A stretch of 64,000 bases of DNA from Patescibacteria group bacterium (GTDB lineage: Bacteria; Patescibacteriota; Dojkabacteria; JAKAPS01; JAJZLI01). The stretch is from contig JAMCRT010000030.1 of the NCBI GenBank assembly GCA_023380695.1, positions 5,470-69,469 on the forward strand, written 5' to 3'. Positions 8,939 through 18,447 of this stretch are shown here, in pieces (positions within the stretch are counted from its first letter, which is position 1; each line of letters begins with the position of its first letter). Made by a program: the position numbers and the translations under genes. The notes beneath the pieces are model-generated. The model made no database searches. It saw only the letters and a program-made list of their open reading frames with translations, and was not told the origin of the DNA.

Positions 8939-10369
8939 TTAAAACATCAGAAGAAATAAGATATATGGAATAGTTAATATTTCATCTTTATAATCTAGAG
9001 CAAATTTTGTATCAATAATAATTCTCTTATCTATTTTAAGTTTCGAAGATAAACTACCAAAATTTCTTGAAAATCCTATATTACAAGAAGTAAGTCCATT
9101 TATTCCATTTATAATAAAATCTATTTTTTTCTCTCTATCTCTGTAATATTCAATTGATGATCTATCAAATTTTTGAAGCAATGAAATAAGAACTATATTA
9201 GATATATATTTTGAAAATAATACTGTGTCTGATAAAATTTCTTCTTCTCTAATTTTAAAAATACTATTTCTTATACCTATATCAATAAGAAAAATTTTAA
9301 TGTTTGAACTTTTATTGATATTCTCTCTGAATTTATTTATAGGAACAATAAGATTTGAATTGGTTAAAAGTTTTATATATCTTTCAAGAGTTTCTCTGTG
9401 CAAAGACATCTCTTTTTTCAAAGAATTCAGGGAAATTTCATCTCCAAAATTTGAAGAAAGCTGAAAAAATAAATTTGAAAGCTGTGATGTATTTTTAATA
9501 TCTTCTAAAATATATATATCTTGAAGTAGTACTTTTTCTATTTGGGTCTGATATAAATATTCATATTGTAATCCTCTCCCATGTATCTCCCAACCCTCTA
9601 TAAATCCACCTATCGTAAGATACTTATAAAATAGAGAAAACAATTCATCTTCAAATAAAGTCATATCTACCATAATATCTCTAAATTTTGAAAATACTTC
9701 TAGAAAATTCATATTTTCAAAAGAAAAGTAAACTTCATGTATTGAAGATAATATTTTTAATATATTTTCTCTAAATGATGTACCTAAAAGATCATTTGAA
9801 AAAACATTAAACTCTACGAATTCATAAAATGAAAAAGGATATATTTTAAAATCTTTTATCCTCCCTGCTAAAGATTCCCTGCTTTTTGAAAGAATTGATG
9901 AAGATACAGAGCCTGATATTACAAACCTTATATTCATTCCCTTATCATAATATTTTTTCAAAAAAAGCTCCCATCCAGGAAATTTATGAATTTCATCTAT
10001 AAAAAAGTATATTTTTTCAGAACCAATCTTTTTCTTTAATATATACTTACTATATAAAGCAATAATATCATCAAAAACAGTATTTGGATCTCTAGATAAT
10101 ATATATGGATCATCCATAGAAATATATAATATATTAGACGGAGAAATATCTGATTGTTTTGAAAGATCAAAAATAAGCTGTTTTAATATGGTAGTTTTAC
10201 CTACTCTACGAGGCCCAGTGATTGAAATTATCTGTTTTATACTATCTAAATTCTCTAAAATCGTAGAATACACATTTCTTCTAAAAACAGGAATGTCTAA
10301 TAAATAATCAATATTTTTAATATGTGGATTATAAAATTCTATTGTTTTAAGTAAGGTATAATCATCCAT
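8939..10369 (-). CDS. AAA ATPase with DUF4143-type C-terminal domain (first of three)
   Basis: 476 residues. The N-terminal ATPase has Walker A ITGPRRVGKTTILKQ (about 45-59) and Walker B IYFFIDEIHKFPGWE (about 117-131), then an arginine-finger region FVISGSVSSSILSKS. The C-terminal part (about 290-476) matches the DUF4143 arrangement: a winged-helix region with LNSLKKEMSLHRETLERYI, then YRDREKKIDFIING. These proteins are common in CPR and archaeal genomes, often near toxin-antitoxin genes; their cellular role is not established. The family has two other copies here (25929 and 63357). The gene stands alone, with debris upstream. Confidence 0.82.
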   Translation of the reverse strand: MDDYTLLKTIEFYNPHIKNIDYLLDIPVFRRNVYSTILENLDSIKQIISITGPRRVGKTTILKQLIFDLSKQSDISPSNILYISMDDPYILSRDPNTVFDDIIALYSKYILKKKIGSEKIYFFIDEIHKFPGWELFLKKYYDKGMNIRFVISGSVSSSILSKSRESLAGRIKDFKIYPFSFYEFVEFNVFSNDLLGTSFRENILKILSSIHEVYFSFENMNFLEVFSKFRDIMVDMTLFEDELFSLFYKYLTIGGFIEGWEIHGRGLQYEYLYQTQIEKVLLQDIYILEDIKNTSQLSNLFFQLSSNFGDEISLNSLKKEMSLHRETLERYIKLLTNSNLIVPINKFRENINKSSNIKIFLIDIGIRNSIFKIREEEILSDTVLFSKYISNIVLISLLQKFDRSSIEYYRDREKKIDFIINGINGLTSCNIGFSRNFGSLSSKLKIDKRIIIDTKFALDYKDEILTIPYILFLLMF

Positions 10370-11032
10370 TGAAATTAATATACACTAAACCATAAAAAAT
10401 TGCAAACAATATTTTCTGTAAGAATATAAAAGATTGTAGAATATATAAACATATAATAAGTTCTAGAAATTAGAGAAATATTGTTAGTAAAATAATAAAT
10501 AGTGCCTTCCCCTCATAATTTTGCTCCAGTATATTGTTAAAAACTTAATTGAGTTTAAACTTTTCTTTGGTTTTTTCTCTAGTAAAATGCTATTCAATTT
10601 CTCTGTCTATTTCCCACTTCTTTTTCTCCAAGAACTTCTATAAGTGTTTCCTTGTTGTGGGCATTGAGATTGTTTTCAACTAGCATAATCTTCTTTTTGT
10701 ACCTAGGTATTCTGATAGTCCATTTTTCCACCTTTGGTTCAGTGGTATTGACAATGGCACATACATATAGTGCTATGAAACAATATTAATGATTATTGTA
10801 TCATAGACATACTATTACGAATCAACATTTAAACGATTTAGTAAAAAATTGGTGGAACAACCCCTTACCAACCATATTTCAAAAACCTAAGTTTGACAGT
10901 GAGTCACAGAAGTTTCGTATAATAATTATAGACTACATTATGCGCTAAAAGGTAAAACTCTCTCAGAGACATAGAATGCTTATAGCTACAGTCTAAATAG
11001 TGTCAAAATCTCTGACACTTACACATCCATCC
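10370..11032. other. Gene-free stretch of about 660 bp with a transposase-like remnant
   Basis: No intact reading frame was found. The middle holds a minus-strand remnant that resembles a DDE transposase (separate entry). A 7-bp inverted repeat, AGTGTCA at 10999-11005 and TGACACT at 11013-11019, lies just beyond the 3' end of the NADH dehydrogenase gene. It could act as a weak terminator but lacks a clear T tract. Confidence 0.5.
10570..10765 (-). pseudogene. Possible remnant of an IS630-type DDE transposase
   Basis: Read on the minus strand, one frame gives TTEPKVEKWTIRIPRYKKKI, then MLVENNLNAHNKETLIEVLG. This resembles the LVxDNLNTHxxxxLxE block around the second catalytic Asp of IS630-family transposases, with Asp replaced by Asn. 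The frame stops soon after and no other catalytic block is seen. No terminal inverted repeats were identified. The match is by motif memory only. Confidence 0.35.
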
Positions 11033-12259
11033 TCATATTTTAGATATATCTCTTGGAGAGAATTCATTTAAAATCCAATTAAAAACAATTTTGATTTTTG
11101 AGCCTTTACCAAAGATTTCCGATAGATAAAATAGTTTCCATATGACCCAAGCTATCTTTTTTGTAAAGAATTTATTTCCGATTTGAGCAACTGCATTTCT
11201 TTTCCCAAGAGATAAAAGTAATCCTTTTTGATGCAACTTAAATTCTAAAAGAGGATTCCCTTCAATAGAATTTAGTATATTTATAGCACAAATTTTTGAT
11301 TGATCTGTGGCAGTTTGAGCAAGCATAGGTAGATTCATATTCTCAATGTCTGCAACATCTCCTATAGTAAAAATATTCTCTTTATCTTTTAGGTTAAGAT
11401 ATTTTGTTGTAAGATATCTTCCTGTATCAGATAAGGCATAACTTTTATCCATTTTTATAATATTGGGAGATACTCCTGCAGACCAAATAAGAATATCATA
11501 ATTTAGAGATTTTCCATCTTCTAGATAAACTGTATCTTTATCCACCCTTATAACGTGCGCATTAAATACAATATCTATAGGAATATTTTTACCAAAATTA
11601 TCTAATACATATTTTTTTATCTTTTCAGGAAATCCTTTAAGAAAATCAGAAGATGAATTTAATATTTTAATATCTATGTTATGAAAATCTCTGTTAAGTT
11701 TTGTATAAAAGGGTAATAGCTCATCTATAAGTTGAGATACTTCTACCCCTACCTCTATTCCAGTGGGTCCCCCACCAACAATTAAAATATTAATATCACA
11801 AGCATCTTTAATCAATTCATCCTTTTCAAATAAATCTATTAAACTATTTTTTAAAAGTATTGAATCATCTAAAGTTTTAAAGGGAATAGAATATTTTTTT
11901 GCCCCATCAATATTCCTATAGTTTATACTAGCACCACTAGCAACTACTAAATAATCAAAATTAACAATTTTCTCTCCAACCTTTAATGTATTAGATTTTG
12001 AATCTATATAATCTACTCTCCCCAATATAAATCCATCCATACAACATGTAATGTTTTCTCTCACTGGAGTTATAATATCTTCTGGAAAAAGAACTCCAGA
12101 GGATACTTCTGGTAAAAGTGGTGTAAAAAGAAAATAGTTTTTATCAGAAATAACAGTAAATGAAACTAATTTATTTTTATGCGTTAGTTTATGAAGATTT
12201 AAATATGTAAATATACCTCCAAACCCACCACCAACAATTATTACCTTTTTACTAACCAT
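11033..12259 (-). CDS. Type II NADH dehydrogenase / FAD-dependent pyridine nucleotide oxidoreductase
   Basis: 408 residues from the ATG at 12259; the frame is open to an ATG at 12337, but the FAD-binding fold begins right after 12259, which is the family's usual place. The first dinucleotide fold is KKVIIVGGGFGGIFTYL and binds FAD. The second, NILIVGGGPTGIEVGVEVS (about 155-173), binds NADH. Other NDH-2 signs are NYFLFTPLLPEVSSG, LDYLVVASGA-like DYLVVASGASINY, and IFTIGDVADIENMNLPMLAQ. NDH-2 passes electrons from NADH to quinone at the membrane without pumping protons. A quinone biosynthesis route is not visible here, so the acceptor is uncertain. It is divergent from the gene at 12368. Confidence 0.87.
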   Translation of the reverse strand: MVSKKVIIVGGGFGGIFTYLNLHKLTHKNKLVSFTVISDKNYFLFTPLLPEVSSGVLFPEDIITPVRENITCCMDGFILGRVDYIDSKSNTLKVGEKIVNFDYLVVASGASINYRNIDGAKKYSIPFKTLDDSILLKNSLIDLFEKDELIKDACDINILIVGGGPTGIEVGVEVSQLIDELLPFYTKLNRDFHNIDIKILNSSSDFLKGFPEKIKKYVLDNFGKNIPIDIVFNAHVIRVDKDTVYLEDGKSLNYDILIWSAGVSPNIIKMDKSYALSDTGRYLTTKYLNLKDKENIFTIGDVADIENMNLPMLAQTATDQSKICAINILNSIEGNPLLEFKLHQKGLLLSLGKRNAVAQIGNKFFTKKIAWVIWKLFYLSEIFGKGSKIKIVFNWILNEFSPRDISKI

Positions 12260-12331
12260 AAGTTCATTTAAATAAAGATTTATTAATATATTATGAAATG
12301 TTTCTTTTTTTATTGCAAATAACACACCCCC

Positions 12332-12360
12332 TTGCAATAATCTATAAGATATAGTATACT
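12332..12360 (+). promoter_or_regulatory. Predicted promoter for the 12368 gene, leaderless layout
   Basis: TTGCAA at 12332-12337 and TATACT at 12355-12360 are 17 bp apart, and the ATG follows 7 nt later. The -35 hexamer, the spacer length and the distance to the ATG are the same as at galU. Confidence 0.6.
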
Positions 12361-12367
12361 GTGTATT

Positions 12368-13426
12368 ATGGAACTAGAAACTGAGTCACAATCTAATATT
12401 GATAGCAAATCTAGAGATAAAGCACTCAATTTATTTTTAGGTGAATTAGATAGAAGACTAATATATAATGCTCTTCATATTAATCATGCAGAAGAAGAGA
12501 AATATGCAGATGGTCAGTGGAGAGAATTCTCTGATGAAAACAGCATTGATACACTTCTTGAAAGTCTTGAAGGAAAGGGTACAAAATGGAGAATATCTGA
12601 AGATGATGAATCTCTATATAAAGGACCAAAAGGTTATGGTACTGGAAATCGCGAATATGGGTATGCATCAATAGGTAGGGAGGCTCTTGAAGAAGATTTT
12701 AAAAGAGGGTTTTCATATCACATATTATATTCAGATAAGCAAGATCCACTATGTTTTGTTAAAGTTAAAGAAAATGAAGCTATCCAAGTTAGAGTAAAAG
12801 GTGATGATATTGAGTTAGCAATGGATATTAGTGAAACATTAAAGAGATTCCTTCTTTCTTCTAGGCTTACAATGAATGAAACAGTACAAAGAAATTTAGT
12901 ACATACCATAACTCTTTCTGGAATTGCAAGAAAATTAGAAAATGGAGAATCTTTAACTAGAGATGAATTAGCCTTTATTTATGGAATTGATAAAAAACCA
13001 GCAACATTTGTTGCTATTAAGGAAACTAAGGCATATATAGGTAGAATAAAAAGACAAAGAAAAAGAAAAGGAATGGAAACAGAAGATTTAGCAACTATTT
13101 TTTCATGTGATGAACAGAATGTAGCACTTGGCAGAAATGAATTAGATGAAAATACAAATGTATTAGTTTTAGGTCCATATCATCAAATTGCAAAAAAAAT
13201 TAGACTTAACCCGAAGTTTTACCCAAATTTAAAAGCAGTTATTGGTAAAATAGAACTAGAAGGAGATAATACAAATAATATCTTATATCTCAATGGGGAA
13301 TTTCATAGAAGATATGAGACAAAAAATAACATACCTCATATCAAAGGAATGGAGAAGATACAGTTACCTGAAGGTGAAACTTCAGTAATTTATCATCACG
13401 ACATTCACAATACACTCATTAAATAA
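12368..13426 (+). CDS. Uncharacterised soluble protein
   Basis: 352 residues with no membrane segment or signal peptide. A central region reads ESLTRDELAFIYGIDKK, followed about 40 residues later by EDLATIFSCDEQNVALG. From memory, this resembles a block found in many CPR proteins in which LTxxDLxFLYEID precedes a repeat domain, so it may belong to that poorly described family. I cannot assign a function. The first 130 residues are rich in charged residues, and the C-terminal 90 residues look like a globular alpha/beta domain (LVLGPYHQIAKKI, YPNLKAVIGKIELEGD). It has its own promoter with no leader and stands between the NADH dehydrogenase and the pilus locus. Confidence 0.6.
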   Translation: MELETESQSNIDSKSRDKALNLFLGELDRRLIYNALHINHAEEEKYADGQWREFSDENSIDTLLESLEGKGTKWRISEDDESLYKGPKGYGTGNREYGYASIGREALEEDFKRGFSYHILYSDKQDPLCFVKVKENEAIQVRVKGDDIELAMDISETLKRFLLSSRLTMNETVQRNLVHTITLSGIARKLENGESLTRDELAFIYGIDKKPATFVAIKETKAYIGRIKRQRKRKGMETEDLATIFSCDEQNVALGRNELDENTNVLVLGPYHQIAKKIRLNPKFYPNLKAVIGKIELEGDNTNNILYLNGEFHRRYETKNNIPHIKGMEKIQLPEGETSVIYHHDIHNTLIK

Positions 13427-13457
13427 TATAGTGTATACCTCGTATATATATTTTCTA

Positions 13458-13486
13458 TTGTTATTTTAAAATGTATATGATATAAA
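13458..13486 (+). promoter_or_regulatory. Predicted promoter of the DUF2628-like gene, leaderless layout
   Basis: TTGTTA at 13458-13463 and TATAAA at 13481-13486, 17 bp apart; the ATG is at 13495, 8 nt after the -10 box. No ribosome binding site fits. Confidence 0.5.
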
Positions 13487-13494
13487 AAAATTTA

Positions 13495-14361
13495 ATGAAT
13501 AATGATGACTCAAATACAACACCTACAACAAATGACAGTAGCCCTATTATAGAAGAAAATACCTCTACTAACCAAAATAATACATTCAATGAAGAAATCC
13601 CAAGTTATAATGATAATGTCCCTACTACACAAGAGGTACCAAATAATAATACGGAAACTGCACAAAATAATATTCCTCCATATGAGACACCAATAAATTC
13701 TCAGCCTGCTATGACAGAAAACAATGATATATATGCAACACAAAACAACATAAACAATATGGAAAATAATCAATATAATGCTACTAATCCATTTGTTACA
13801 AACAATACAAATGTAGAAACAGAATCTCCTGAGTTAAAATGGAATTGGGGAGCTTTCATGTTTAACTGGATATACTTTATGTCATTTAAGACTTCTTTAG
13901 GCTTTGCTATTTTTGCAATCATAATATTTGGTACCGTTATAATTGATCTTATATTAATGCTACTTATGCCTACAGGTCTCAAAGCTGTATCAATTATTGG
14001 AGAAATACTTGTGTTACTTATGTTTTTAATACCTTTTATAATTTCAATATATTTTGGTATGAAAGGCTCGAAAATAGTATGGGACCACACAGAACACACA
14101 TCAGTTAAAGAATTTAATGCATCTCAAAAAATACTCAATAGGTTTGGATTTATAACATTTATAGTTATGTTAATTTTAATAGTGTTATACTTTATTATAA
14201 TAACAATTGTCATTCTTGCTGCATCACAATTCCTGCATGCATTTGCTAATAATCATGCACCAAGTACTTCTTATGGATCATTTAACACACAACAAACACC
14301 ATCATATATACCTTCACAAACAAGTCCTTCAAATAGTGGAGGGGCATTTACATATCCATAA
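13495..14361 (+). CDS. DUF2628-like membrane protein with Asn/Thr-rich N-terminal tail
   Basis: 288 residues. The first 110 are a disordered tail rich in Asn, Thr and Pro. Then comes ELKWNWGAFMFNWIYFMSF, which fits the W-x-A-F-x-F-x-W-x-Y motif of DUF2628/Yip1-like proteins, and three to four membrane helices between about 125 and 255. The last 35 residues are again Ser/Thr/Pro-rich. The function is unknown. It starts the run of pilus genes, and pilC begins about 40 bp later on the same strand, but no pilus role is established for this family. The loose N-terminal tail has a composition like the PrgI-protein linker at the left edge of the window. Confidence 0.68.
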   Translation: MNNDDSNTTPTTNDSSPIIEENTSTNQNNTFNEEIPSYNDNVPTTQEVPNNNTETAQNNIPPYETPINSQPAMTENNDIYATQNNINNMENNQYNATNPFVTNNTNVETESPELKWNWGAFMFNWIYFMSFKTSLGFAIFAIIIFGTVIIDLILMLLMPTGLKAVSIIGEILVLLMFLIPFIISIYFGMKGSKIVWDHTEHTSVKEFNASQKILNRFGFITFIVMLILIVLYFIIITIVILAASQFLHAFANNHAPSTSYGSFNTQQTPSYIPSQTSPSNSGGAFTYP

Positions 14362-14399
14362 TGCTTGATTAAACAATCCCTTCTTTGTATAGTTATAAT

Positions 14400-15650
14400 A
14401 TGGAAGAATATTCATATACAGCTGTTTCAAAAGGATCTAGTGATAAAGGAACAATACAGGCAACTGATAAAGAAGAAGCATTAAAAAAATTGCATGACCT
14501 TGGATATACAGTAACAGAATTAAAATCATCAGCATCAAAAGATAAAAACAATCTCAATAAAGCTAAAGTAAAAATAGTAGAAAAATTGCTCTTTTTTGAT
14601 CATCTGGAAAAAATGATAAATGCAGGACTATCTCTTTCGGACACACTTGATGCCTTAGTAGATGATGCACAGACAAAAAATTTCAAAAAGATAATTATGG
14701 ATTTGAAATTTGAAATAGAGTCTGGAGATAAATTAAGTAGAGGTATGTCTAAATATCCCAAAATTTTTTCTTCAATTGAAACCAAAATGATAGATATAGG
14801 AGAAGTTAGTGGGTCTCTTGCAGAAAATGCAAAACTAATAAAAGATCAAGTTCAAAAAACATATGATTTAAGAAAAAAAGTGAAAAGTGCAATGATGTAT
14901 CCTATTATAATAGCATCAGTAATGCTTATTGTAGGTACAGGTCTAATAATATTTGTATATCCTCAACTTGCTACGATGTTTAAAAATTCAGGAGAAAAAC
15001 TTCCACTTCCAACAGTTATAATGATCACAATATCAAATATTGTCACACATTATTGGTTTTTTACCATACTTTTTATAGTTGCCCTAGTTATAGTAATACG
15101 AATACTTTTAAGAAATCCCAAATTCAAGTATATGTGGAATAAAATATCTATACATATACCTATATTTGGAGAATTAATAAAAAAAATAAATGTAACAAAT
15201 TTTTCAAGAACACTAGGAAACCTTATTAAAAGTGGGATCAAAATAAATGATGCAGTTAATATTACAAAAGATACTATTCCAAATGAAGCATATAAAAAAG
15301 TTATAGCTGAACTAGAAAATAATGTAGAAAGAGGAGACCCAGTTGAAGAAACATTAAAAAAATATCCTAAGTTATTTCCCCCTATATCAGTTCGTATGAT
15401 AGCAATAGGAGATAAAACAGGAAATACTGCAGATATGCTTTTATCAGTTGCAGAATTTTATCAAACTCAAATAGATGATACTCTAGATAACCTTTCAACA
15501 ATAATAGAACCAATAATGCTTTTTGTAATGGGAGGCGGAGTTTTGTTAATTGCACTCTCAGTTATTGCCCCAATTTATCAAATGACAGGAAGTATCAATG
15601 CAAATACAGGATCTTCTTCGTCTAGTAGTTCAAGTACAAATGGACAATAA
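14400..15650 (+). CDS. pilC: Type IV pilus inner-membrane platform protein PilC (GspF family)
   Basis: 416 residues from the ATG at 14400, which begins MEEYSYTAVSKGSSDKG, the family's usual start. Two GspF domains are visible, about 70-195 and 270-395; each has the pattern of a helical bundle ending in a G-D/E-x-(S/T)G motif (DIGEVSGSLAENA and AIGDKTGNTADML). Three membrane segments lie near 165-190, 215-240 and 370-395. The C-terminus is a short Ser-rich tail. PilC couples the PilB motor to pilin insertion. The next gene overlaps its end by 11 bp, so this starts a tightly packed operon. Confidence 0.92.
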   Translation: MEEYSYTAVSKGSSDKGTIQATDKEEALKKLHDLGYTVTELKSSASKDKNNLNKAKVKIVEKLLFFDHLEKMINAGLSLSDTLDALVDDAQTKNFKKIIMDLKFEIESGDKLSRGMSKYPKIFSSIETKMIDIGEVSGSLAENAKLIKDQVQKTYDLRKKVKSAMMYPIIIASVMLIVGTGLIIFVYPQLATMFKNSGEKLPLPTVIMITISNIVTHYWFFTILFIVALVIVIRILLRNPKFKYMWNKISIHIPIFGELIKKINVTNFSRTLGNLIKSGIKINDAVNITKDTIPNEAYKKVIAELENNVERGDPVEETLKKYPKLFPPISVRMIAIGDKTGNTADMLLSVAEFYQTQIDDTLDNLSTIIEPIMLFVMGGGVLLIALSVIAPIYQMTGSINANTGSSSSSSSSTNGQ

Positions 15651-16089
15651 TAAAGGATTTACATTAATAGAAATATTAATAGTAATAGTAATTCTTGCAA
15701 TAATATCAACTACTGCAGTACTATCCTATATAACATTCCTTACAGACACAAATCTTCAAAGCTCAATTCAAACAATATCATCAATAGTAAAAACTGCACA
15801 AGATAATTCTATAAATTCATTTGATGGTATGCCAAACTGGGGAATATATTTCACAAAAAATAGTATTACTCTATTTGAAGGAGGATCATATAACAGTGAT
15901 AATCCAACCAATAAGATTTACACCCTACCTTCAGATATTGGAATCTCTAATATTACACCAACAACATCAAATCCAGTTGTATTTGATGGCCCAACAGGGA
16001 ATCTTTCAACGGGAGATATATCATTTGCACTTGGGAATATTATATCGCAAGATAATATGAATATAAATACAAATGGAGCAATATATTAA
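15640..16089 (+). CDS. Type IV pseudopilin, GFTLIE class
   Basis: 149 residues from the ATG at 15640. It begins MDNNKGFTLIEILIVIVILA, a textbook prepilin: short basic leader, Gly at the cleavage site, Phe +1 and Glu +5, then a hydrophobic helix. The globular part resembles GspH/FimT-type minor pilins by size and by its IQTISSIVKTAQDNSINSFDG segment. Processing would need a prepilin peptidase (PilD), which is not in the window. It overlaps pilC by 11 bp and the next gene by 17 bp. Confidence 0.85.
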   Translation: MDNNKGFTLIEILIVIVILAIISTTAVLSYITFLTDTNLQSSIQTISSIVKTAQDNSINSFDGMPNWGIYFTKNSITLFEGGSYNSDNPTNKIYTLPSDIGISNITPTTSNPVVFDGPTGNLSTGDISFALGNIISQDNMNINTNGAIY

Positions 16090-16570
16090 AAACAATAAAG
16101 GTCAAATATTAATAGAGCTGATCATTGCAGTTGCAATAATTTCTATTATTTTATCTTCTACCCTAATTGCTACACACTCAATTCTGCAAAGTTCTACTGT
16201 ATCAAAACAAAAACTTGAAGCAAAATATTTATTACAACAACAAATAGAATCTATGTATGCAATAGTAAACTCCTCTTGGGCTAATCTTTTACCAGGTGAG
16301 TATCATGTATACTATAACCCTACAAATAATCCGCCAACAGAAACTCAAGGATGGAAGTTAGGAGTAGATACAATGGCATATAATGAATATACAGAATATA
16401 TAACAATATCCAATGTTTACAGAGTTAACTCCAATCAAGTTACATCAAACAGTACTTACCCATATGATCCAAATACAAAAGAAGTAACAGCGACAGTGAC
16501 ATTTAAATCTTTCGGAAATAATTATACATACAACGAGAGTATTTATTTTACTAATTGGCAACAATACTAA
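16073..16570 (+). CDS. Minor pseudopilin (PilV-like)
   Basis: 165 residues. The start, MEQYIKNNKGQILIELIIAV, is a prepilin leader with Gly before the cleavage point and Glu at +5 (GQILIE), followed by a hydrophobic helix to about residue 35. The globular part has KQKLEAKYLLQQQIESMYAI, a stretch typical of PilV/GspI-type minor pilins, and several aromatic-rich strands. It probably sits at the pilus tip with its neighbours. It overlaps the genes on both sides (17 bp and 1 bp), consistent with translational coupling. Confidence 0.78.
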   Translation: MEQYIKNNKGQILIELIIAVAIISIILSSTLIATHSILQSSTVSKQKLEAKYLLQQQIESMYAIVNSSWANLLPGEYHVYYNPTNNPPTETQGWKLGVDTMAYNEYTEYITISNVYRVNSNQVTSNSTYPYDPNTKEVTATVTFKSFGNNYTYNESIYFTNWQQY

Positions 16571-17067
16571 TGATAAATAATAAAGGGCAAACATTAATAG
16601 AGCTTATAATCTACATATCTATATTATCTGTAGTTTTATTAATTGTTACTCTAATTTTGTTTAACTTAGTACAAACACAAAATATAATTATAACAACAGC
16701 AAATGCAAATGACACAACCAGATATGTACTGCATGATATAACAGGATATATAGAAGATGGATATATGACAACAGAGCCTAATCCACAAAACGCAACATCT
16801 AGTATATTAACAGTACAAACAGACTCTTCAGGAGATAAAATAAGTTTTTACACAAAAAATGGAATTATCTATTCACAATATAATGATAGCACCCCTATTC
16901 AGTTATCCTCATCAAACATATATATTTATAATATGACATTTTATGAAGAGGCAACGTCAGGAACGTCACCAACAATTGAAATAAATCTATCTGAAACAAA
17001 TACTCTATCAACAGGAGTTAAAACAACTAAAACTTATGAAACTACTGCAACGCAAAGGAGACAATAA
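16570..17067 (+). CDS. Minor pseudopilin (PilW/GspJ-like)
   Basis: 165 residues from the ATG at 16570, which overlaps the preceding stop in a TAATG junction. The leader MINNKGQTLIELIIYISILS keeps Gly before the cleavage point and Glu at +5. After the helix, TTANANDTTRYVLHDITGYI and DSSGDKISFYTKNGIIYSQY fit the PilW/GspJ layout. This is the third pseudopilin in a row. The set of FimT-, PilV-, PilW- and PilX-like proteins is the usual minor-pilin tip complex. Confidence 0.78.
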   Translation: MINNKGQTLIELIIYISILSVVLLIVTLILFNLVQTQNIIITTANANDTTRYVLHDITGYIEDGYMTTEPNPQNATSSILTVQTDSSGDKISFYTKNGIIYSQYNDSTPIQLSSSNIYIYNMTFYEEATSGTSPTIEINLSETNTLSTGVKTTKTYETTATQRRQ

Positions 17068-18439
17068 AGGGCAAACAGCATTAATTAGTGTACTGCTGAT
17101 TAGTGCAATATTAATAGTGGTCGTAGCAACCATAGGGTCTGTCGCTGTTAATGAATATAAGTTGTCTTCAAATGATATTTTAGCATCTCAAGTAAGATAT
17201 CTTGCAGAATCTGGAGTACAAAATGCTCTGCTTCAAATTGGAGAGAGTACTAGTTATACAGGAGGGACATTTTTATCAGATATAAACAATACTTTTAGCT
17301 CAAAAGATACAGTAACTGTTACTTATAATAATTCTCTAACCCCACCGCAGGCTACAATAGTATCAAGTGCTGATGCATATTATCCTAACACTTCTAATAT
17401 TATTATTGAAAAAAATATACAAGTAGTAATTGCTCTTGCTCAAAATCCAGCAATTTACAACTTTGATACATTTGCAAATAACAATATCAACGCAGAATAT
17501 TTTACACAGACAGGAGATATGCAGGCTAATAATCTATTATATCTTCAAAATGGATCTGTAACCGCAACAAATATCAATGCTGTTGGGAATGGAGGGGGAG
17601 ATCTTAATTACTTAGATCACATGACTATACAAAATAGTGGAGGAGTAATGAATTTAAATAGTAATTTCATATCTTGCCTTATCACAAATTCTACAATCAG
17701 CGGAACACTCGGCTATGGGGAGAGTTTTTTTGGATTTCCTCTCTGTTTCCTCATAAATTCTACAACAGGTTCAGAAGAACAAATAACTCCAGCACCCCTT
17801 ATAGCACTACCAACTTTCAATTGGAGTCAATGGATAACATATGCACAAAATAATGGTACCTATTTCTCCAATGGGCAATCCTTCACCACTTATCTTCAAA
17901 ATTATTCAACAATATCAGGAGGAATTGATACAATATCACCTCCAAAAGGAGCCTACTATATTAATGCCAATGCCAATTCAGTAAAACTCTCATCTACTGA
18001 TTCTGCAGGAAATCCGATAATTTATAACTTTACTGGTTCAAGCATAATAGTCAAAGGAGGTTTGAGTACTAGTGCTCCAATAACACAAACTAGTACATAT
18101 CAAGACCCTGCTGACGGGAAATATCTTCCTGCAATAGTAACTGGAAAGCAGGGAATAAGTTTGAGGTTTTCAGAATCCTCAAGCCCTGCATCAGCTACAA
18201 ATATTACTGGAGTTATTTATTCAGAAGGAAATATTAACCTTGTAGGATATGATGCAAATCAAATATCTATTACACTAACAGGAGCAATATGGTCAGGAAA
18301 ATCAATAAATATTAATAATGAAGATACACTCTATACAAATGTATCAACATCAATAAATTCAAGTGTAATAGATAATACGGAAGGATTTAACTTATCTCTA
18401 ACTAAAACTCAAATTTTATCCTGGAATGAAATTGACTAA
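17036..18439 (+). CDS. PilX-like pilus-associated protein with large extracellular domain
   Basis: 467 residues. The start, MKLLQRKGDNKGQTALISVL, has a prepilin-like basic leader, but Glu +5 is replaced (GQTALIS), as is common in PilX-type proteins and archaeal-style class III leaders. A hydrophobic helix ends near residue 36, followed by NEYKLSSNDILASQVRYLAE, the PilX N-terminal signature (ARYLAESG). The remaining 400 residues form an Asn/Ser/Thr-rich, probably beta-helical domain, much longer than a normal minor pilin and possibly an adhesin-like tip. It overlaps the preceding gene by 32 bp. Confidence 0.72.
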   Translation: MKLLQRKGDNKGQTALISVLLISAILIVVVATIGSVAVNEYKLSSNDILASQVRYLAESGVQNALLQIGESTSYTGGTFLSDINNTFSSKDTVTVTYNNSLTPPQATIVSSADAYYPNTSNIIIEKNIQVVIALAQNPAIYNFDTFANNNINAEYFTQTGDMQANNLLYLQNGSVTATNINAVGNGGGDLNYLDHMTIQNSGGVMNLNSNFISCLITNSTISGTLGYGESFFGFPLCFLINSTTGSEEQITPAPLIALPTFNWSQWITYAQNNGTYFSNGQSFTTYLQNYSTISGGIDTISPPKGAYYINANANSVKLSSTDSAGNPIIYNFTGSSIIVKGGLSTSAPITQTSTYQDPADGKYLPAIVTGKQGISLRFSESSSPASATNITGVIYSEGNINLVGYDANQISITLTGAIWSGKSININNEDTLYTNVSTSINSSVIDNTEGFNLSLTKTQILSWNEID

Positions 18440-18447
18440 TATGTATT

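Noticed and set aside
10999..11019. Hairpin AGTGTCA/TGACACT as a terminator of the NADH dehydrogenase gene
   Set aside because: No T tract follows on the minus strand and the stem is only 7 bp, so it is noted but not called as a terminator.
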